Assembly: GCA_027627685.1 (NCBI GenBank)
Contig: CP091241.1
Location: 891,149-955,148, forward strand
DNA from: Hyphomonadaceae bacterium ML37
GTDB taxonomy: Bacteria; Pseudomonadota; Alphaproteobacteria; Caulobacterales; Maricaulaceae
Length of the DNA: 64,000 nt
Direction of reading: 5' to 3'
Positions 28,945-38,549 of this stretch are shown here, one piece after another. The notes beneath the pieces were generated by a model. That model was given only the letters and a program-made list of their open reading frames with translations, did not search any database and was not told where the DNA came from. Positions within the stretch are counted from its first letter, which is position 1. The number at the start of each line of letters is the position of its first letter. Both the position numbers and the translations under genes were made by a program.

Positions 28945-29718
28945 ATGGCGCGGCGGACCGGCCGGATGGCGGGATGCAGTGCGATTGCATTGGTCCTGTT
29001 GTTGCTGTCATGCGCTCCGGCCCACGCCGGAGCGTGGACCAAGCCGCGTGGCGAACTGCTGATGATCACCACGCAGAGCGTGCACTATCTCGACCGCGCG
29101 CCGGGCGGGATATCCCAGTCCAAGCAGGAGACCGCGCTTTATGCCGAATATGGCTGGCGCGACCATGTCACGCTGGTGGGCCGCGCCGCGCTGCAATCCA
29201 TCGACCGCAGCGGGATCGAACCCTGGCGCGGCGTGGGCGGGGTCGAGGCGGGCGCGCGGCTGCGCCTGTATCGCGGCGGGCCGTGGGCGGCGTCCGTTCA
29301 GGCCACTGTCAGCGCGCGCACGGGCGGGGAGAACCGCAACCATGCTGCGCTGGGTGAGGGCGGGGGTGATCTGGATGTGCGTCTGATGGCGGGGCGGTCA
29401 TTCGGGCGCAGCACATTTGTCGACGTCCAGGCCGGCTGGCGGCGCCGGCCGGGCGGAGCGGCGGATGAGGTGCGGCTCGATGTGACGGCGGGAACCCATG
29501 CCTGGCGCGGCATGCGCGTGATGGGGCAAAGCTTTTCGGTGTGGTCGGCGGGCGGCGCGGCGGGCTTTGACGGCTATGCCAGCCACCGCGCGCAGGGCTC
29601 GCTGATCTGGCCGGTGACCAGCCGTTTGCACCTGCAGGCTGGCGTTATGCGTACGACGGGCGGGCGCAATACCGGCCATGAGCGCAGCGCGTTTGTGGCG
29701 GTCTGGCGCACATTCTAG
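28945..29718 (+). CDS. Probable outer-membrane beta-barrel protein
   Basis: 257 residues with a signal peptide (MAGCSAIALVLLLLSCAPAHA, cleavage before GAWTK). The mature part is a series of short amphipathic strands (QETALYAEYGWRDHVTLVGR, EAGARLRLYRGGPWAASVQA, STFVDVQAGWRRR) ending in a terminal aromatic residue (VWRTF), as expected for a barrel inserted by BamA. GGGAGG at 5 nt fixes ATG 28945. I cannot name the family. It is followed by an efflux pump, perhaps by chance. Confidence 0.65.
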   Translation: MARRTGRMAGCSAIALVLLLLSCAPAHAGAWTKPRGELLMITTQSVHYLDRAPGGISQSKQETALYAEYGWRDHVTLVGRAALQSIDRSGIEPWRGVGGVEAGARLRLYRGGPWAASVQATVSARTGGENRNHAALGEGGGDLDVRLMAGRSFGRSTFVDVQAGWRRRPGGAADEVRLDVTAGTHAWRGMRVMGQSFSVWSAGGAAGFDGYASHRAQGSLIWPVTSRLHLQAGVMRTTGGRNTGHERSAFVAVWRTF

Positions 29719-29805
29719 ACTGAGCTAACTAATTTGTGACTGCCAAACGCTTTGATTTTATGCCGATCCGGCGCATATCCCCTCCCAACCCCGCAGGAGA
29801 CCGGA

Positions 29806-30927
29806 ATGAAGCGCATCGCCTTTTTGATCGTTGTGGCCGTCGTGTTTGCCTTGATGGCAGGCGCGGTGGGCATTCGTGCGCTGATGACCGGCGATGCGGG
29901 CGCCGGCGCGGAGATGCGCGGCGGACGCGCGGTGCCGGTCGCCGTGATACCGGTGGCGCCGCGTGAGTTTTCCGAACTGGTCGAGGCGCTGGGTACGGCG
30001 AACGCGAACGAGTCCGTCGTGATCACCGCCACGGTGGCCGACCGCATCTCCCGTGTCGGCTTTGATTCCGGCGATCAGGTGAGCGCGGGCGATATTCTGG
30101 TCGAGTTGACCGATACCGAGGCGGCGGCGGGGCTGACAGAGTCGCGCGCGGCTCTGCGCGAAGCCCAGCGCGAACTGGACCGCACCCGCGAGCTGGCCGA
30201 GCGCGGCATCGCCTCGCGCGCCCGGCTGGACGAGCTGACTTCCGGCATGGAGCGCGCCCGCGCGCGTGTCGCCGGGCTGGAGGCGCGTGTCGCCGAACGC
30301 ATTATCCGCGCGCCGTTTGATGGCGTGGTGGGCCTGCGCAATGTCAGCCTGGGCGAGCTGGTGCGGCCCGGCGATGTGGTCGCGCAGCTCGATGATGTGA
30401 GCATCATCAAGCTCGATTTCACTCTGCCCGAACGCTTCCTGTCGGTGCTGTCCGCGGGGATGATCATCCAGGCGCGCGCGGCGGCCTTTCCCGAAACCGA
30501 GTTCACCGGCCAGATTGTCAATATCAGCAGCCGCATCGACCCGGTGACGCGCACCGTCACCGTGCGCGCCGAGATCGACAATGAAGACCGCCGCCTGCTG
30601 CCGGGCATGCTGATGACGGTTCAGCTGCGCCGCGATGTGCGCGAGCGCCTGGCTGCACCGGAAACCGCCATCACCCGCTCGGGCGACCGGGTGACGGTGT
30701 TCGTCCTGCGCGAAGCGGGCGAAGCGGTGACGGTGGAGCAGCGCCGCGTGGAGCTGGGCCAGCGCCAGTCGGGGTATTTTGAGGTTCTCGACGGGCTGCA
30801 GCCGGGCGAGCGCATCGTGATGCACGGCGTGCACCGCCTGCGCGACGGGATGCCGGTGCGCGTACAGGCGAGCGCGGAGCCGTCAACGCCGCGCATCGCG
30901 GCTGCTGTCCAGAGCGCAGCACGATGA
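29806..30927 (+). CDS. RND efflux membrane-fusion (adaptor) protein
   Basis: 373 residues. The N-terminal membrane anchor (RIAFLIVVAVVFALMAGAVG) has no lipobox. Lipoyl half-motifs flank the alpha-hairpin (VDRISRVGFDSGDQVSAGD-type and RAPFDGVVGLRNVSLGELV), with a coiled hairpin from about 105 to 165, a beta-barrel (LDFTLPERFLSVL) and a membrane-proximal domain (RLRDGMPVRV). It bridges the permease and an outer-membrane channel. AGGAG at 6 nt supports ATG 29806. Its last 4 bp overlap the permease start. Confidence 0.93.
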   Translation: MKRIAFLIVVAVVFALMAGAVGIRALMTGDAGAGAEMRGGRAVPVAVIPVAPREFSELVEALGTANANESVVITATVADRISRVGFDSGDQVSAGDILVELTDTEAAAGLTESRAALREAQRELDRTRELAERGIASRARLDELTSGMERARARVAGLEARVAERIIRAPFDGVVGLRNVSLGELVRPGDVVAQLDDVSIIKLDFTLPERFLSVLSAGMIIQARAAAFPETEFTGQIVNISSRIDPVTRTVTVRAEIDNEDRRLLPGMLMTVQLRRDVRERLAAPETAITRSGDRVTVFVLREAGEAVTVEQRRVELGQRQSGYFEVLDGLQPGERIVMHGVHRLRDGMPVRVQASAEPSTPRIAAAVQSAAR

Positions 30928-33900
30928 CCCTGTCCGATATCGCCGTACGCCGTCCCATGGTCGCCTTCGTGGCGAGCGCGCTGATCATCGTGTTCGGCAT
31001 TCTGGGGCTGCGCGACCTGCCGCTGCGCGAGCTGCCGGACGTGGACCGGCCGGTGGTGTCGATCAATGCCGATTTCCCCGGCGCCAATGCCGAGATCGTG
31101 GAGAACCGGGTCACCGAACCGCTGGAGGCCCAGCTGTCGGGCATTGACGGGATCGAGGAAATTTCCTCACGCACCGAGGATGGCGACTCTCGCATCACCG
31201 TGACATTCGGCCTGTCGCGCGATCTGGAAGCGGCCGCCAATGATGTGCGCGACGCCGTCAGCCAGGCGCGCCGCCAGCTGCCTCAGGATGTCGAGGAAGT
31301 CCGCGTCAGCAAGCAGGATTCCGATGCCCGTCCGTTCATGTGGTACAACCTCATGTCCGAGACGATGACGGCCGAGGAGCTGACCGACTACGCCAACCGC
31401 TTCCTGCTCGACCGGCTGACCATTATTGACGGCGTGACCAATGTGAATATCGGCGGCAATCGCCGTTACGCCATGCGCATCTGGCTCAATCCCGCCGCCA
31501 TGGCGGCGCGCCAGGTGACGGCGTCGGACATTGAAAACGCCATCCGCACCGAGAACATCGAAGTGCCCGGCGGCTCGCTGGAAACCAGCGGCTCCCAGAT
31601 CGCCGTGCGCGTAGAGCGCCTGTTCACCAATCCGGACAGCTTTGCGCGCCTGCCGGTGCGCACCCTGCCGGATGGTCAGGTGATCCGCCTCGCCGAGGTG
31701 GCCGATGTGGAGCTGTCGGCCGAAGAGCCGCGCGCCATGTTCCGCGGCAACCAGCAAAACATGATCGGGCTGGGCTTTATCCGCCAGAGCCAGTCCAACG
31801 CCGTCGAGGTCGCCTCGGCCATCCATGCCGAGATGGACCTGATCCGCGCCCAGCTGCCCGACGACATGGATCTGATCGTCGCCAATGACGAAACGGTGTT
31901 CATCCGCGAGTCCATCCGTGAAGTCTGGATGACACTGGCCGTGGCCGCGACGCTGGTCGTGCTGGTGATCTATCTGTTCCTGGGCAGCTTCCGTTCGGCC
32001 ATCGTGCCCGCCGCGGTGGTGCCAGTATGCCTGATCGGCACCTTCGCGGTGCTGTCCATGTTCGGGTTTTCGCTCAACATTCTGACCTTGCTGGCGCTGG
32101 TTCTGGCCATCGGACTGGTGGTGGACGATTCCATCGTCGTCATCGAGAACATCCAGAGACGGGTGGATCTGGGCGAGCCGCCCCTCACCGCCGCGCTCAA
32201 TGGCGGGCGTCAGGTGTTCTTTGCGGTGGTGGCCACCACGGCGACACTGGTGGCGGTGTTCACGCCACTGGTCTTCCTGCCCGGACTGATCGGGCGATTG
32301 TTTACCGAGCTGGCCGTGGCCATTGCCGGCGCGGTGATCCTGTCGAGCTTCGTGGCGCTGACCCTGTCGCCGATGATGGCGTCCAAGCTGGCGCGTCCCA
32401 GCATCAATCTGCGCGGCCCGGCGCGCTGGGTGGACAATCTGACCAACAAGGCGCGGGCGAACTATATCTCCTCGCTGAAAGTCGTGGTGAAGGCGCCCTG
32501 GCTGGTGATCCCGCTGGTCCTTTTGTCGGTCGGCGGCTCGGTCTTCATGTTCGCCCAATTGCCCGGCGAGCTGACCCCGGACGAGGATCGCGGCAGCTTC
32601 TTTGGCCGGTTCTCGGCCCAGGAAGGCGCCAGCTTCGAGTTCACGTCCGAGCAGGCTCTGATCGTGGAAGACACGATCATGGATTATGTCGAGGGCGGGG
32701 AGCTGCGCCGGCTTCTGGTGGCGGTGCCCGGCTTTGGCGGCGGCGGCGGTGATTTCTCCAGCGGTATTGTGGTGGGCACCATGGTTCCCCAGGCTGAGCG
32801 CCGCGCGGGCCAGGAAATCGTCAACGAGATCAACGGGCGTCTGGGCGAGCTGACGGGGGTGCGCGCGTTCGTGACCATGCGCGGCGGCCTGGGCGGCGGC
32901 GGCGGCGGTGATGACGTGTCCATCGTCATCCTGGGCCCCGAATACGACCAGCTCAACGCCGAAGCCGAGGCGATGGTCGAGGCGATCCAGGCGGGCAATC
33001 CGAACCTGCAGCGCCCGCGCAAGGATTTCGAACCCAACTCGCCGCGCCTGGTCGTGGAGATCGACCGCGAGCGCGCCGGCGCGCTGGGCGTGTCGGTGGC
33101 CGAGGTCGGCCGCACGCTGCAGACCCATCTGGGCGCGCGCCGGGTCGGCCAGTTCATCGACCGGGGCGAAGCCTATAACGTGATCATGGAGAATCGCTCT
33201 GCGGACCGGTCCGGCGGCGGCGATCTGGAATCGCTCTATGTGCGGGCGCGCGGCGGCGAGCTGATTGCGCTGTCCAACCTGGTGTCCTTGCGTGAAACCG
33301 GCGAATCCGCCACCCGCAACCGCCTGAACCGCCAGCGCGCGGTGTCGGTGTCGGCGACGCTGGCCGAAGGTTACACGCTGGGCGAGGCGGTGGCCTGGCT
33401 GGACGCCTACGCCAATGACAACCTGCCCAATGACATGAGCACGCAATACACCGGCTCGGCGCGCGATTTCCTGGATTCCAACAACGCCATCCTGTTCGCC
33501 TTCGCCATGGCGCTGCTGATCGTGTTCCTGGTGCTGGCCGCGCAGTTTGAAAGCTTCATCCAGCCAGCGGTGATCATGCTGACCGTGCCGCTGGCCGTGG
33601 CGGGCGGATTATTCGGCCTGTACATGGCCGGGTCGTCGCTGAACATCTATTCCCAGATCGGATTGATCATCCTGATCGGTCTGGCCGCCAAGAACGGCAT
33701 TCTGATCGTCGAGTTCGCCAATCAGGTGCGCGATGAGGGCAAGAGCGTGCTGGACGCGACGCTGGAGTCGGCGGGCACGCGCTTCCGCCCGATCCTGATG
33801 ACCGGCATCTCCACCGCTATCGGCGCCCTGCCGCTGATGCTGGCCAGCGGGCCGGGATCGGAGAACCGGGTGACCATCGGCGTGGTGATTTTCACCGGCG

Positions 33901-34052
33901 TGATGGTGGCGACCCTGTTCACCCTGTTCGTGGTGCCGGCCGTCTATGCCTCGGTGGGCCGCTACACCAAGACCCCTAACTGGGTGTCGCGCCAGCTGGC
34001 CAAGGAAGAGACCAAGGCGCTGCCTCCGGGCAGCGTGGCGCCGGCGGAATAG
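30924..34052 (+). CDS. RND efflux permease, HAE-1 type
   Basis: A 1042-residue inner-membrane proton/drug antiporter of the AcrB class. It opens MTLSDIAVRRPMVA with TM1. TM4 carries the proton-relay pair Asp401-Asp402 (GLVVDDSIVVIENIQRR), and TM10 has Lys923 (GLAAKNGILIVEFANQVRDEG). The two large periplasmic loops contain the docking and pore subdomains. Gly-rich stretches (GFGGGGGDF, GGLGGGGGGDD) in the second loop are longer than usual. The start overlaps the adaptor stop as ATGA. No outer-membrane factor gene follows, so a TolC-like protein from elsewhere is needed. Confidence 0.96.
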   Translation: MTLSDIAVRRPMVAFVASALIIVFGILGLRDLPLRELPDVDRPVVSINADFPGANAEIVENRVTEPLEAQLSGIDGIEEISSRTEDGDSRITVTFGLSRDLEAAANDVRDAVSQARRQLPQDVEEVRVSKQDSDARPFMWYNLMSETMTAEELTDYANRFLLDRLTIIDGVTNVNIGGNRRYAMRIWLNPAAMAARQVTASDIENAIRTENIEVPGGSLETSGSQIAVRVERLFTNPDSFARLPVRTLPDGQVIRLAEVADVELSAEEPRAMFRGNQQNMIGLGFIRQSQSNAVEVASAIHAEMDLIRAQLPDDMDLIVANDETVFIRESIREVWMTLAVAATLVVLVIYLFLGSFRSAIVPAAVVPVCLIGTFAVLSMFGFSLNILTLLALVLAIGLVVDDSIVVIENIQRRVDLGEPPLTAALNGGRQVFFAVVATTATLVAVFTPLVFLPGLIGRLFTELAVAIAGAVILSSFVALTLSPMMASKLARPSINLRGPARWVDNLTNKARANYISSLKVVVKAPWLVIPLVLLSVGGSVFMFAQLPGELTPDEDRGSFFGRFSAQEGASFEFTSEQALIVEDTIMDYVEGGELRRLLVAVPGFGGGGGDFSSGIVVGTMVPQAERRAGQEIVNEINGRLGELTGVRAFVTMRGGLGGGGGGDDVSIVILGPEYDQLNAEAEAMVEAIQAGNPNLQRPRKDFEPNSPRLVVEIDRERAGALGVSVAEVGRTLQTHLGARRVGQFIDRGEAYNVIMENRSADRSGGGDLESLYVRARGGELIALSNLVSLRETGESATRNRLNRQRAVSVSATLAEGYTLGEAVAWLDAYANDNLPNDMSTQYTGSARDFLDSNNAILFAFAMALLIVFLVLAAQFESFIQPAVIMLTVPLAVAGGLFGLYMAGSSLNIYSQIGLIILIGLAAKNGILIVEFANQVRDEGKSVLDATLESAGTRFRPILMTGISTAIGALPLMLASGPGSENRVTIGVVIFTGVMVATLFTLFVVPAVYASVGRYTKTPNWVSRQLAKEETKALPPGSVAPAE

Positions 34053-34062
34053 GGCCGGCGTC

Positions 34063-34389
34063 CTAACCGAAGGCCTGCCGCCACAGGAAGATCACCACCA
34101 CGCCCTGGAACAGGAGCGGGATGGCGACGCCCAGAGCGCCCGCGGCGGCGGCCATCAGCATCAGCACGCTGCGCGGCAGGCGCATGGCGTTGGCCTTCAG
34201 GCGCTCGGCCGGGGTGGCGTAGGGCGAGCGTACGATCTCGTCGAGATCCTCAAACCCGCCGCGCGTCAGCAAAAAGGCGATCCACACCAGCGCCAGCACG
34301 GCGAGCCCGGCGCAGATCATCAGCCAGGTGCGGTATGCGCCTGCTTGGGTGAACTCATTCCAGTCAACTTCGATGCCCCAGAGGTCCAT
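34063..34389 (-). CDS. Small membrane protein, two TM segments
   Basis: 108 residues with two hydrophobic segments (WLMICAGLAVLALVWIAFLL and VLMLMAAAAGALGVAIPLLF), a charged loop between (EDLDEIVRSPYATPAERLKAN) and short ends. AAGGA at 6 nt supports the start. It follows the aminotransferase gene by 27 bp and is probably the last gene of the tetR-aminotransferase unit. Not recognised. Confidence 0.7.
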   Translation of the reverse strand: MDLWGIEVDWNEFTQAGAYRTWLMICAGLAVLALVWIAFLLTRGGFEDLDEIVRSPYATPAERLKANAMRLPRSVLMLMAAAAGALGVAIPLLFQGVVVIFLWRQAFG

Positions 34390-34416
34390 CGCGCGTCCTT
34401 TTTCAGGCGCGGCGCG

Positions 34417-35727
34417 TCAGCCTTCGGCCCAGCGCGCCATCGCCTCGATCCCCGCCACCACGCGCGGAGCATGGCGCGTCACGAAGTCCGCGTCGAGGCT
34501 CTCGCCAGCGGCCAGCGCATTCAGCGCCGACTCGCCATCAAAATCCACGAACGCGAGGCGCAGCGACAGCTCAGCTTCCGGCCGGCCAAAGGCGGAGCCG
34601 GGCAGGGTGGCGGTCCCGGTCTCCTCCAGCAGGCGCTCGCACAGGGCCTCGCTGGTGGTGATGCCGCGCGCGGCGAGCTTGTCGCGCAGCGCGTCAAAAT
34701 TGGGGAAGGCGTAGAAGCCGCCGCGGATCGGGTTCACCGCTGCGCCGGCCCGGGTCAGGCGCTCGGACACATACCCGGCCAGCGCGCCGAGGATGGCGCG
34801 GGAGCGTTCGAGATAGAGCTCGATCTCCGGCCCGCCCTCGAACCCGGCGATGGCGGCGTGCTGGATGGGGGCAGAGACCGAGGTGTAGGTTTCGCTTGCC
34901 GCCGCCGACATGCCCTTGCGCAGCCAGGCTAGCGCCTTGGGAAAGGCGAAGAACCCCAGGCGCCAGCCGCCCGCGCCGGCCCATTTGGACAGGCCGTCGG
35001 AAATGATCGTGCCGCCGCGATACTCGCGCGCCATGGAATGGTGCTGGCCGTCGAACTGAACCCCGCCATAGATCTCGTCCAACAGGAGGAGCAGGCGGTG
35101 ATCATGGGCGGCCGCCGCGATCTCGCGCAGCGCCTCGCGGGTATAGGCCGTGCCGGTGGGATTGCCGGGCGAGTTGAGGATCAGGAGGCGCGGGCGTTCG
35201 GGGTCTGAGGCGCACAGGGCGCGCAAGGATTTGGCCGTGACGCCGAGCCCGGTTTCGGGATCGGTGGGCAGCCAGGTGATCGGCCGGCCCAGAATCCGCG
35301 CTTGGGGCGCATAGCTCACCCAGCTGGGCGTGGGGATCACCAGATCGCCGTAATAGACCATCTGCAGCAGGAACATGAGCTCCTTGGTGCCCGGTCCGAT
35401 GAGGATGTCTTCGGGGTCGAAATCGAGGCCTTGCGTGCGCTTGAGATAGCCGCAGATCGATTTGCGCAGGGCGGGCAGGCCCTGGACGGGCAGATAGTCT
35501 TTCTGGTGGGCGTGGGCGCGCAGGGCGCGCTGCATCACGTCCGGCACGGGGAAGGGCGACTGACCCAGACCCAGGCGGGATATCTGGCGGCCTTCCGCCT
35601 GCAGCGCGGCGGAGCGCTCATTGATCGCCAGCGTGGCCGACAGGCCAAGCCCGCGGACATTGAGATTGAGCTGGACGCTGGGCGACACCGTCTCAAGTCC
35701 GGGGGCGGCAGAGATCGTGTCGGGCAT
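34417..35727 (-). CDS. PLP-dependent aminotransferase, class I/II
   Basis: 436-residue fold-type I aminotransferase. Lys248 in SDGLSKWAGAGGWRLG binds PLP. LNSPGNPTGTAYT and LLLDEIYGGVQFDG supply the Asn and Asp contacts, and RLAFVDFDGE carries the carboxylate-binding Arg. The N-terminus LNLNVRGLGLSATLAINERS is typical of a subgroup annotated as aspartate- or aromatic-type aminotransferases; the substrate cannot be set. It lies 8 bp after the tetR stop, so it is probably under that regulator. Confidence 0.9.
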   Translation of the reverse strand: MPDTISAAPGLETVSPSVQLNLNVRGLGLSATLAINERSAALQAEGRQISRLGLGQSPFPVPDVMQRALRAHAHQKDYLPVQGLPALRKSICGYLKRTQGLDFDPEDILIGPGTKELMFLLQMVYYGDLVIPTPSWVSYAPQARILGRPITWLPTDPETGLGVTAKSLRALCASDPERPRLLILNSPGNPTGTAYTREALREIAAAAHDHRLLLLLDEIYGGVQFDGQHHSMAREYRGGTIISDGLSKWAGAGGWRLGFFAFPKALAWLRKGMSAAASETYTSVSAPIQHAAIAGFEGGPEIELYLERSRAILGALAGYVSERLTRAGAAVNPIRGGFYAFPNFDALRDKLAARGITTSEALCERLLEETGTATLPGSAFGRPEAELSLRLAFVDFDGESALNALAAGESLDADFVTRHAPRVVAGIEAMARWAEG

Positions 35728-35735
35728 GGGAGGGG

Positions 35736-36362
35736 TCAGTCCGGCTGCTTCAGGCCATGGGCGAAGAGTTGGGCGAGGTCGGAAAAGAAGGCGCCCATGT
35801 CCAGCGGACGCGCCTCGGCGCCTTTCAGGAGGCGCTGGTGCAGCACCGCGATCAGCACCGGCGCATAGAGCGCCAGCGCGGCGTGGCGCACCGCATCGCC
35901 GCGCGCGCCCTCGGGGTCGAGGCTGGGCGCCAGGCGCGCTTCGATGGCCTTGAGTGAGGGCTCAACAATGGTGTCGAGATAGGCGCGCGCCACCAGCGGA
36001 TCATGGATGGACTCCACCAGGGCGAAGGCATGGGCCTGGGCGAACTGGTCGGTGTCCGCGCCCTCCAGCGCCATGTCGCCATAGCCGCTGACCGCCGCTT
36101 CCAGGCTCGCCTGCGGCTGGGCGCAGCGCACCAGCCAGTCGCGCGCGCCGTCAGCAAAGAGGGCCAGAATGGCGATGACCACGCCCTGACGGTCATTGAA
36201 ATAATGGCGCAGGGTGGGTTCCGAGACCCCGGCGCGGATGGCGAACTGGCGCAGGCTCACCGGCGCAGACCTGTCGGCCACGGCGGTGCGCGCGAGGATG
36301 TGGAGCAGTTCGGTTTTGCGATCGCTGACGCCGCGTTCGGCGCGCGCTGCAGTAGCTGCCAT
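35736..36362 (-). CDS. TetR/AcrR family transcriptional regulator
   Basis: 208 residues. The N-terminal helix-turn-helix (VSLRQFAIRAGVSEPTLRHYFNDRQGVV) is followed by an all-helical ligand domain. AGGGGG at 5 nt before ATG 36362 sets the start; the open frame upstream is not family-like. It is divergent from the outer-membrane protein gene, with a palindrome overlapping that gene's best promoter, and first in an operon with an aminotransferase. It therefore probably represses both directions. Confidence 0.88.
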   Translation of the reverse strand: MAATAARAERGVSDRKTELLHILARTAVADRSAPVSLRQFAIRAGVSEPTLRHYFNDRQGVVIAILALFADGARDWLVRCAQPQASLEAAVSGYGDMALEGADTDQFAQAHAFALVESIHDPLVARAYLDTIVEPSLKAIEARLAPSLDPEGARGDAVRHAALALYAPVLIAVLHQRLLKGAEARPLDMGAFFSDLAQLFAHGLKQPD

Positions 36363-36514
36363 GACGGCCCCCTGATGTGTCGTTTGCGCGCCGCCCGCCG
36401 CCCCGGAGGCGGAATCAGCGCGAGGTCGATTGCTTACCTTAGGCATCACAGGCCCCGAGGTCACCTTTCAGGGGCGGTTCGGCTGCCCCGGCGCAAAAAC
36501 CGCATGCGCCTGCC

Positions 36515-36548
36515 TTGTCATTCGTAACGAGTATTGCATATACAATAC
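36515..36548 (+). promoter_or_regulatory. Promoter overlapped by a palindromic operator
   Basis: TTGTCA (36515-36520) and TATACA (36539-36544) with 18-nt spacing form a good sigma70-like promoter for the outer-membrane protein gene. The inverted repeat GTATTG-CATATA-CAATAC (36531-36548) covers the -10 box, as TetR-type operators often do. Binding by the divergent TetR is inferred. Confidence 0.55.
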
Positions 36549-36608
36549 AAGAGCCGCGATGACGTGGCGCATCCGCCCGGATCCGGGCTTCAAACAGGGA
36601 GGATCCCG

Positions 36609-37400
36609 ATGAGCATTGTCACCCGACTGGCCAGCGCGCTCGCCTTGAGCGCCGGACTGGCCGGCGCCAGCGCCGCCCCGGCGCTGGCCCAGGCCTATGT
36701 TTCAGGCTCGGCTGGCTTCAATTTCCAGACCGACAGCAAGAATTCCGGCGCGTTCACGCGCGATTTTGTCACCGGGGACGGCGTGGCCGTGCCGCCGGGC
36801 GTGACCCTGCCGTCTGGCACCGACGTGGGTTGGACCACCGAGTTTGACACCGGCCTGTTCGTGGCGGGGGCCGCTGGCTACCGGTTCAGCGAAAACCTGC
36901 GCCTCGAGGCCGAGATTTCCTGGCTGGGCGCGGATGTGGATACCCACCGCGACGTGCAGGCGGGCGGCAATGCGCTGGGCGCCGCCGACGCCGCCGTGCT
37001 GATCACCGGCTCTGCGCCGCTGGGCGTAACGGTGGCCGATCTGGTCGCCGACGGGCAGGGCGATGTGCGCTCGCTGGGCTATGCCATCAACGGCTACTAC
37101 GACTTCCCGATCCCGGACACGGATTTTGCGCTCTATGGCGGGATCGGGCTGGGCGTGGCCGAGCTGCAGGTCGACTACCGTCCGTCTGATGTCGGAATTG
37201 TCGACGACACCAAGATGGTCGCCTTCTGGCAGGTGATGGCGGGCGGATCGTTCGATATCGCGCCCAACACCGCGCTGTTCGCCGGCTACCGCTATCGCCG
37301 TCACAACGAGGCGGATGTGCAGTCCTCGCTGATCCCCGCCAATCTGAACGTCGAGGCGCGAAGCCACATCCTCGAAGCCGGGGTGCGGTTCACCTTCTAG
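36609..37400 (+). CDS. Outer-membrane beta-barrel protein (OmpA/porin-like fold)
   Basis: 263 residues with a signal peptide (ALALSAGLAGASAAPALAQA). The mature part begins YVSGSAGFNFQTDS and continues as alternating strands (FVAGAAGYRFSENLRLEAEI, LYGGIGLGVAELQVDY, FAGYRYRRHNEADV), ending SHILEAGVRFTF with a C-terminal Phe. This is the eight-strand small-barrel pattern. The strong GGGAGG lies 7 nt before the start. A terminator follows. Divergent TetR and the palindrome suggest regulated expression. Confidence 0.82.
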   Translation: MSIVTRLASALALSAGLAGASAAPALAQAYVSGSAGFNFQTDSKNSGAFTRDFVTGDGVAVPPGVTLPSGTDVGWTTEFDTGLFVAGAAGYRFSENLRLEAEISWLGADVDTHRDVQAGGNALGAADAAVLITGSAPLGVTVADLVADGQGDVRSLGYAINGYYDFPIPDTDFALYGGIGLGVAELQVDYRPSDVGIVDDTKMVAFWQVMAGGSFDIAPNTALFAGYRYRRHNEADVQSSLIPANLNVEARSHILEAGVRFTF

Positions 37401-37439
37401 CCCCCTGTCCCCAGTGAACCGGACGACCGGCCTGGAGAG

Positions 37440-37476
37440 CGCCCTGCAGATGCCCCCATCTGCAGGGCGTTTTCTT
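37440..37476 (+). terminator. Rho-independent terminator
   Basis: GCCCTGCAGATG pairs perfectly with CATCTGCAGGGC (12 bp, loop CCCC), extended by one C-G pair, then GTTTTCTT. It lies 40 bp after the outer-membrane protein stop. Confidence 0.93.
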
Positions 37477-37547
37477 GTGCTGGGGCGCAAAGCGCGCCTA
37501 TCGTGCGCCGCAACGCACACGATGCTCACACCATGAGGAGACCGCCC

Positions 37548-38522
37548 ATGCGCGCCCTGGTCTGCAAGGACTTCGCCCCCTACCAGCAGCTGAGCGTGGA
37601 GGAGGTGGCCGACCCTGCCCTGCCCGCCGGCTTCGTCATGCTGGACGTGAAGGCGGCCGGGGTGAACTTCCCCGACATCCTTCTGGTGGAGGGCAAGTAT
37701 CAGATGAAGCCCGAACGGCCCTTCATTCCCGGCATGGAGGCGGCGGGCGTGGTCAGCGCCGTGGGAGAGGGCGTCACCGGCATCAAGACCGGCGACCGGG
37801 TGATCGCGGCGACCATGCTGGGCGCGTTTGCAGAAAAAGTCCCCGTTCACGCCAGCCAGGTGGTGCCCATGCCCGCCTCCATGAGCTTTGACGAGGGCGC
37901 AGCGCTGACCACCATCTATGGCACGAGCTGGCATGCCCTCAAGGACCGCGCGAAACTGAAAGCCGGTGAAAGCGTGCTGGTGCTGGGCGCGGCAGGAGGC
38001 GTGGGCATCGCCACGGTTCAGCTGGCCAAGGCGGCGGGCGCGCGGGTGATTGCGGCGGCGAGCTCTGACGAAAAGCTCGCCTTCTGCCGCGAGAACGGCG
38101 CGGACGAGACGATCAATTACTCAACCGAGGACCTGAAGGCCCGGGTCAAGGAGCTGACCGGCGGCAAGGGCGTGGATGTGGTCTATGATCCCGTCGGCGG
38201 CGATCTGGCCGAGGCGGCGCTGCGGGCGTCGGGCTGGGATGCGCGTTATCTGGTGATCGGGTTTGCGTCCGGGCCAATCCCGAAAATCCCGCTCAATCTG
38301 GCCCTCCTGAACAGCCGCAATATTCTGGGCGTGTTCTGGGGCGCCTGGGCCGGGCGGTTCCCGCGCGAAAACGCGGGCAATATCAAGGAAATCTTCGACA
38401 TGTTCGAAGTGGGCAAGGTGCGCCCGCCCGTGTCGGCGAGCTATCCGCTCGCTGAATACGCCAAGGCGTTCGAGGATTTGCTGGAGCGCCGGGTGCGGGG
38501 CAAGGTGGTGCTGAACCCCTGA
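37548..38522 (+). CDS. NADPH:quinone oxidoreductase (zinc-free MDR family)
   Basis: 324 residues. It has a GroES-like N-terminal half and a Rossmann half with LVLGAAGGVGIATVQLAKAAGARVIAAASS. FPDILLVEGKYQMKPERPFIPGMEAAG is typical of quinone oxidoreductases that lack the zinc ligands of alcohol dehydrogenases. GAGGAG at 7 nt fixes ATG 37548. Likely one- or two-electron reduction of quinones or enones. It is convergent with the LysR gene. Confidence 0.9.
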   Translation: MRALVCKDFAPYQQLSVEEVADPALPAGFVMLDVKAAGVNFPDILLVEGKYQMKPERPFIPGMEAAGVVSAVGEGVTGIKTGDRVIAATMLGAFAEKVPVHASQVVPMPASMSFDEGAALTTIYGTSWHALKDRAKLKAGESVLVLGAAGGVGIATVQLAKAAGARVIAAASSDEKLAFCRENGADETINYSTEDLKARVKELTGGKGVDVVYDPVGGDLAEAALRASGWDARYLVIGFASGPIPKIPLNLALLNSRNILGVFWGAWAGRFPRENAGNIKEIFDMFEVGKVRPPVSASYPLAEYAKAFEDLLERRVRGKVVLNP

Positions 38523-38549
38523 GGCGCTCCACCCCGCCCTGCGAGCAAT

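Noticed and set aside
31167-33446. 759-codon minus-strand frame inside the RND permease gene
   Set aside because: It mirrors a high-GC3 gene with conserved transporter motifs. The translated product is His/Gln/Arg-rich with no domain pattern.
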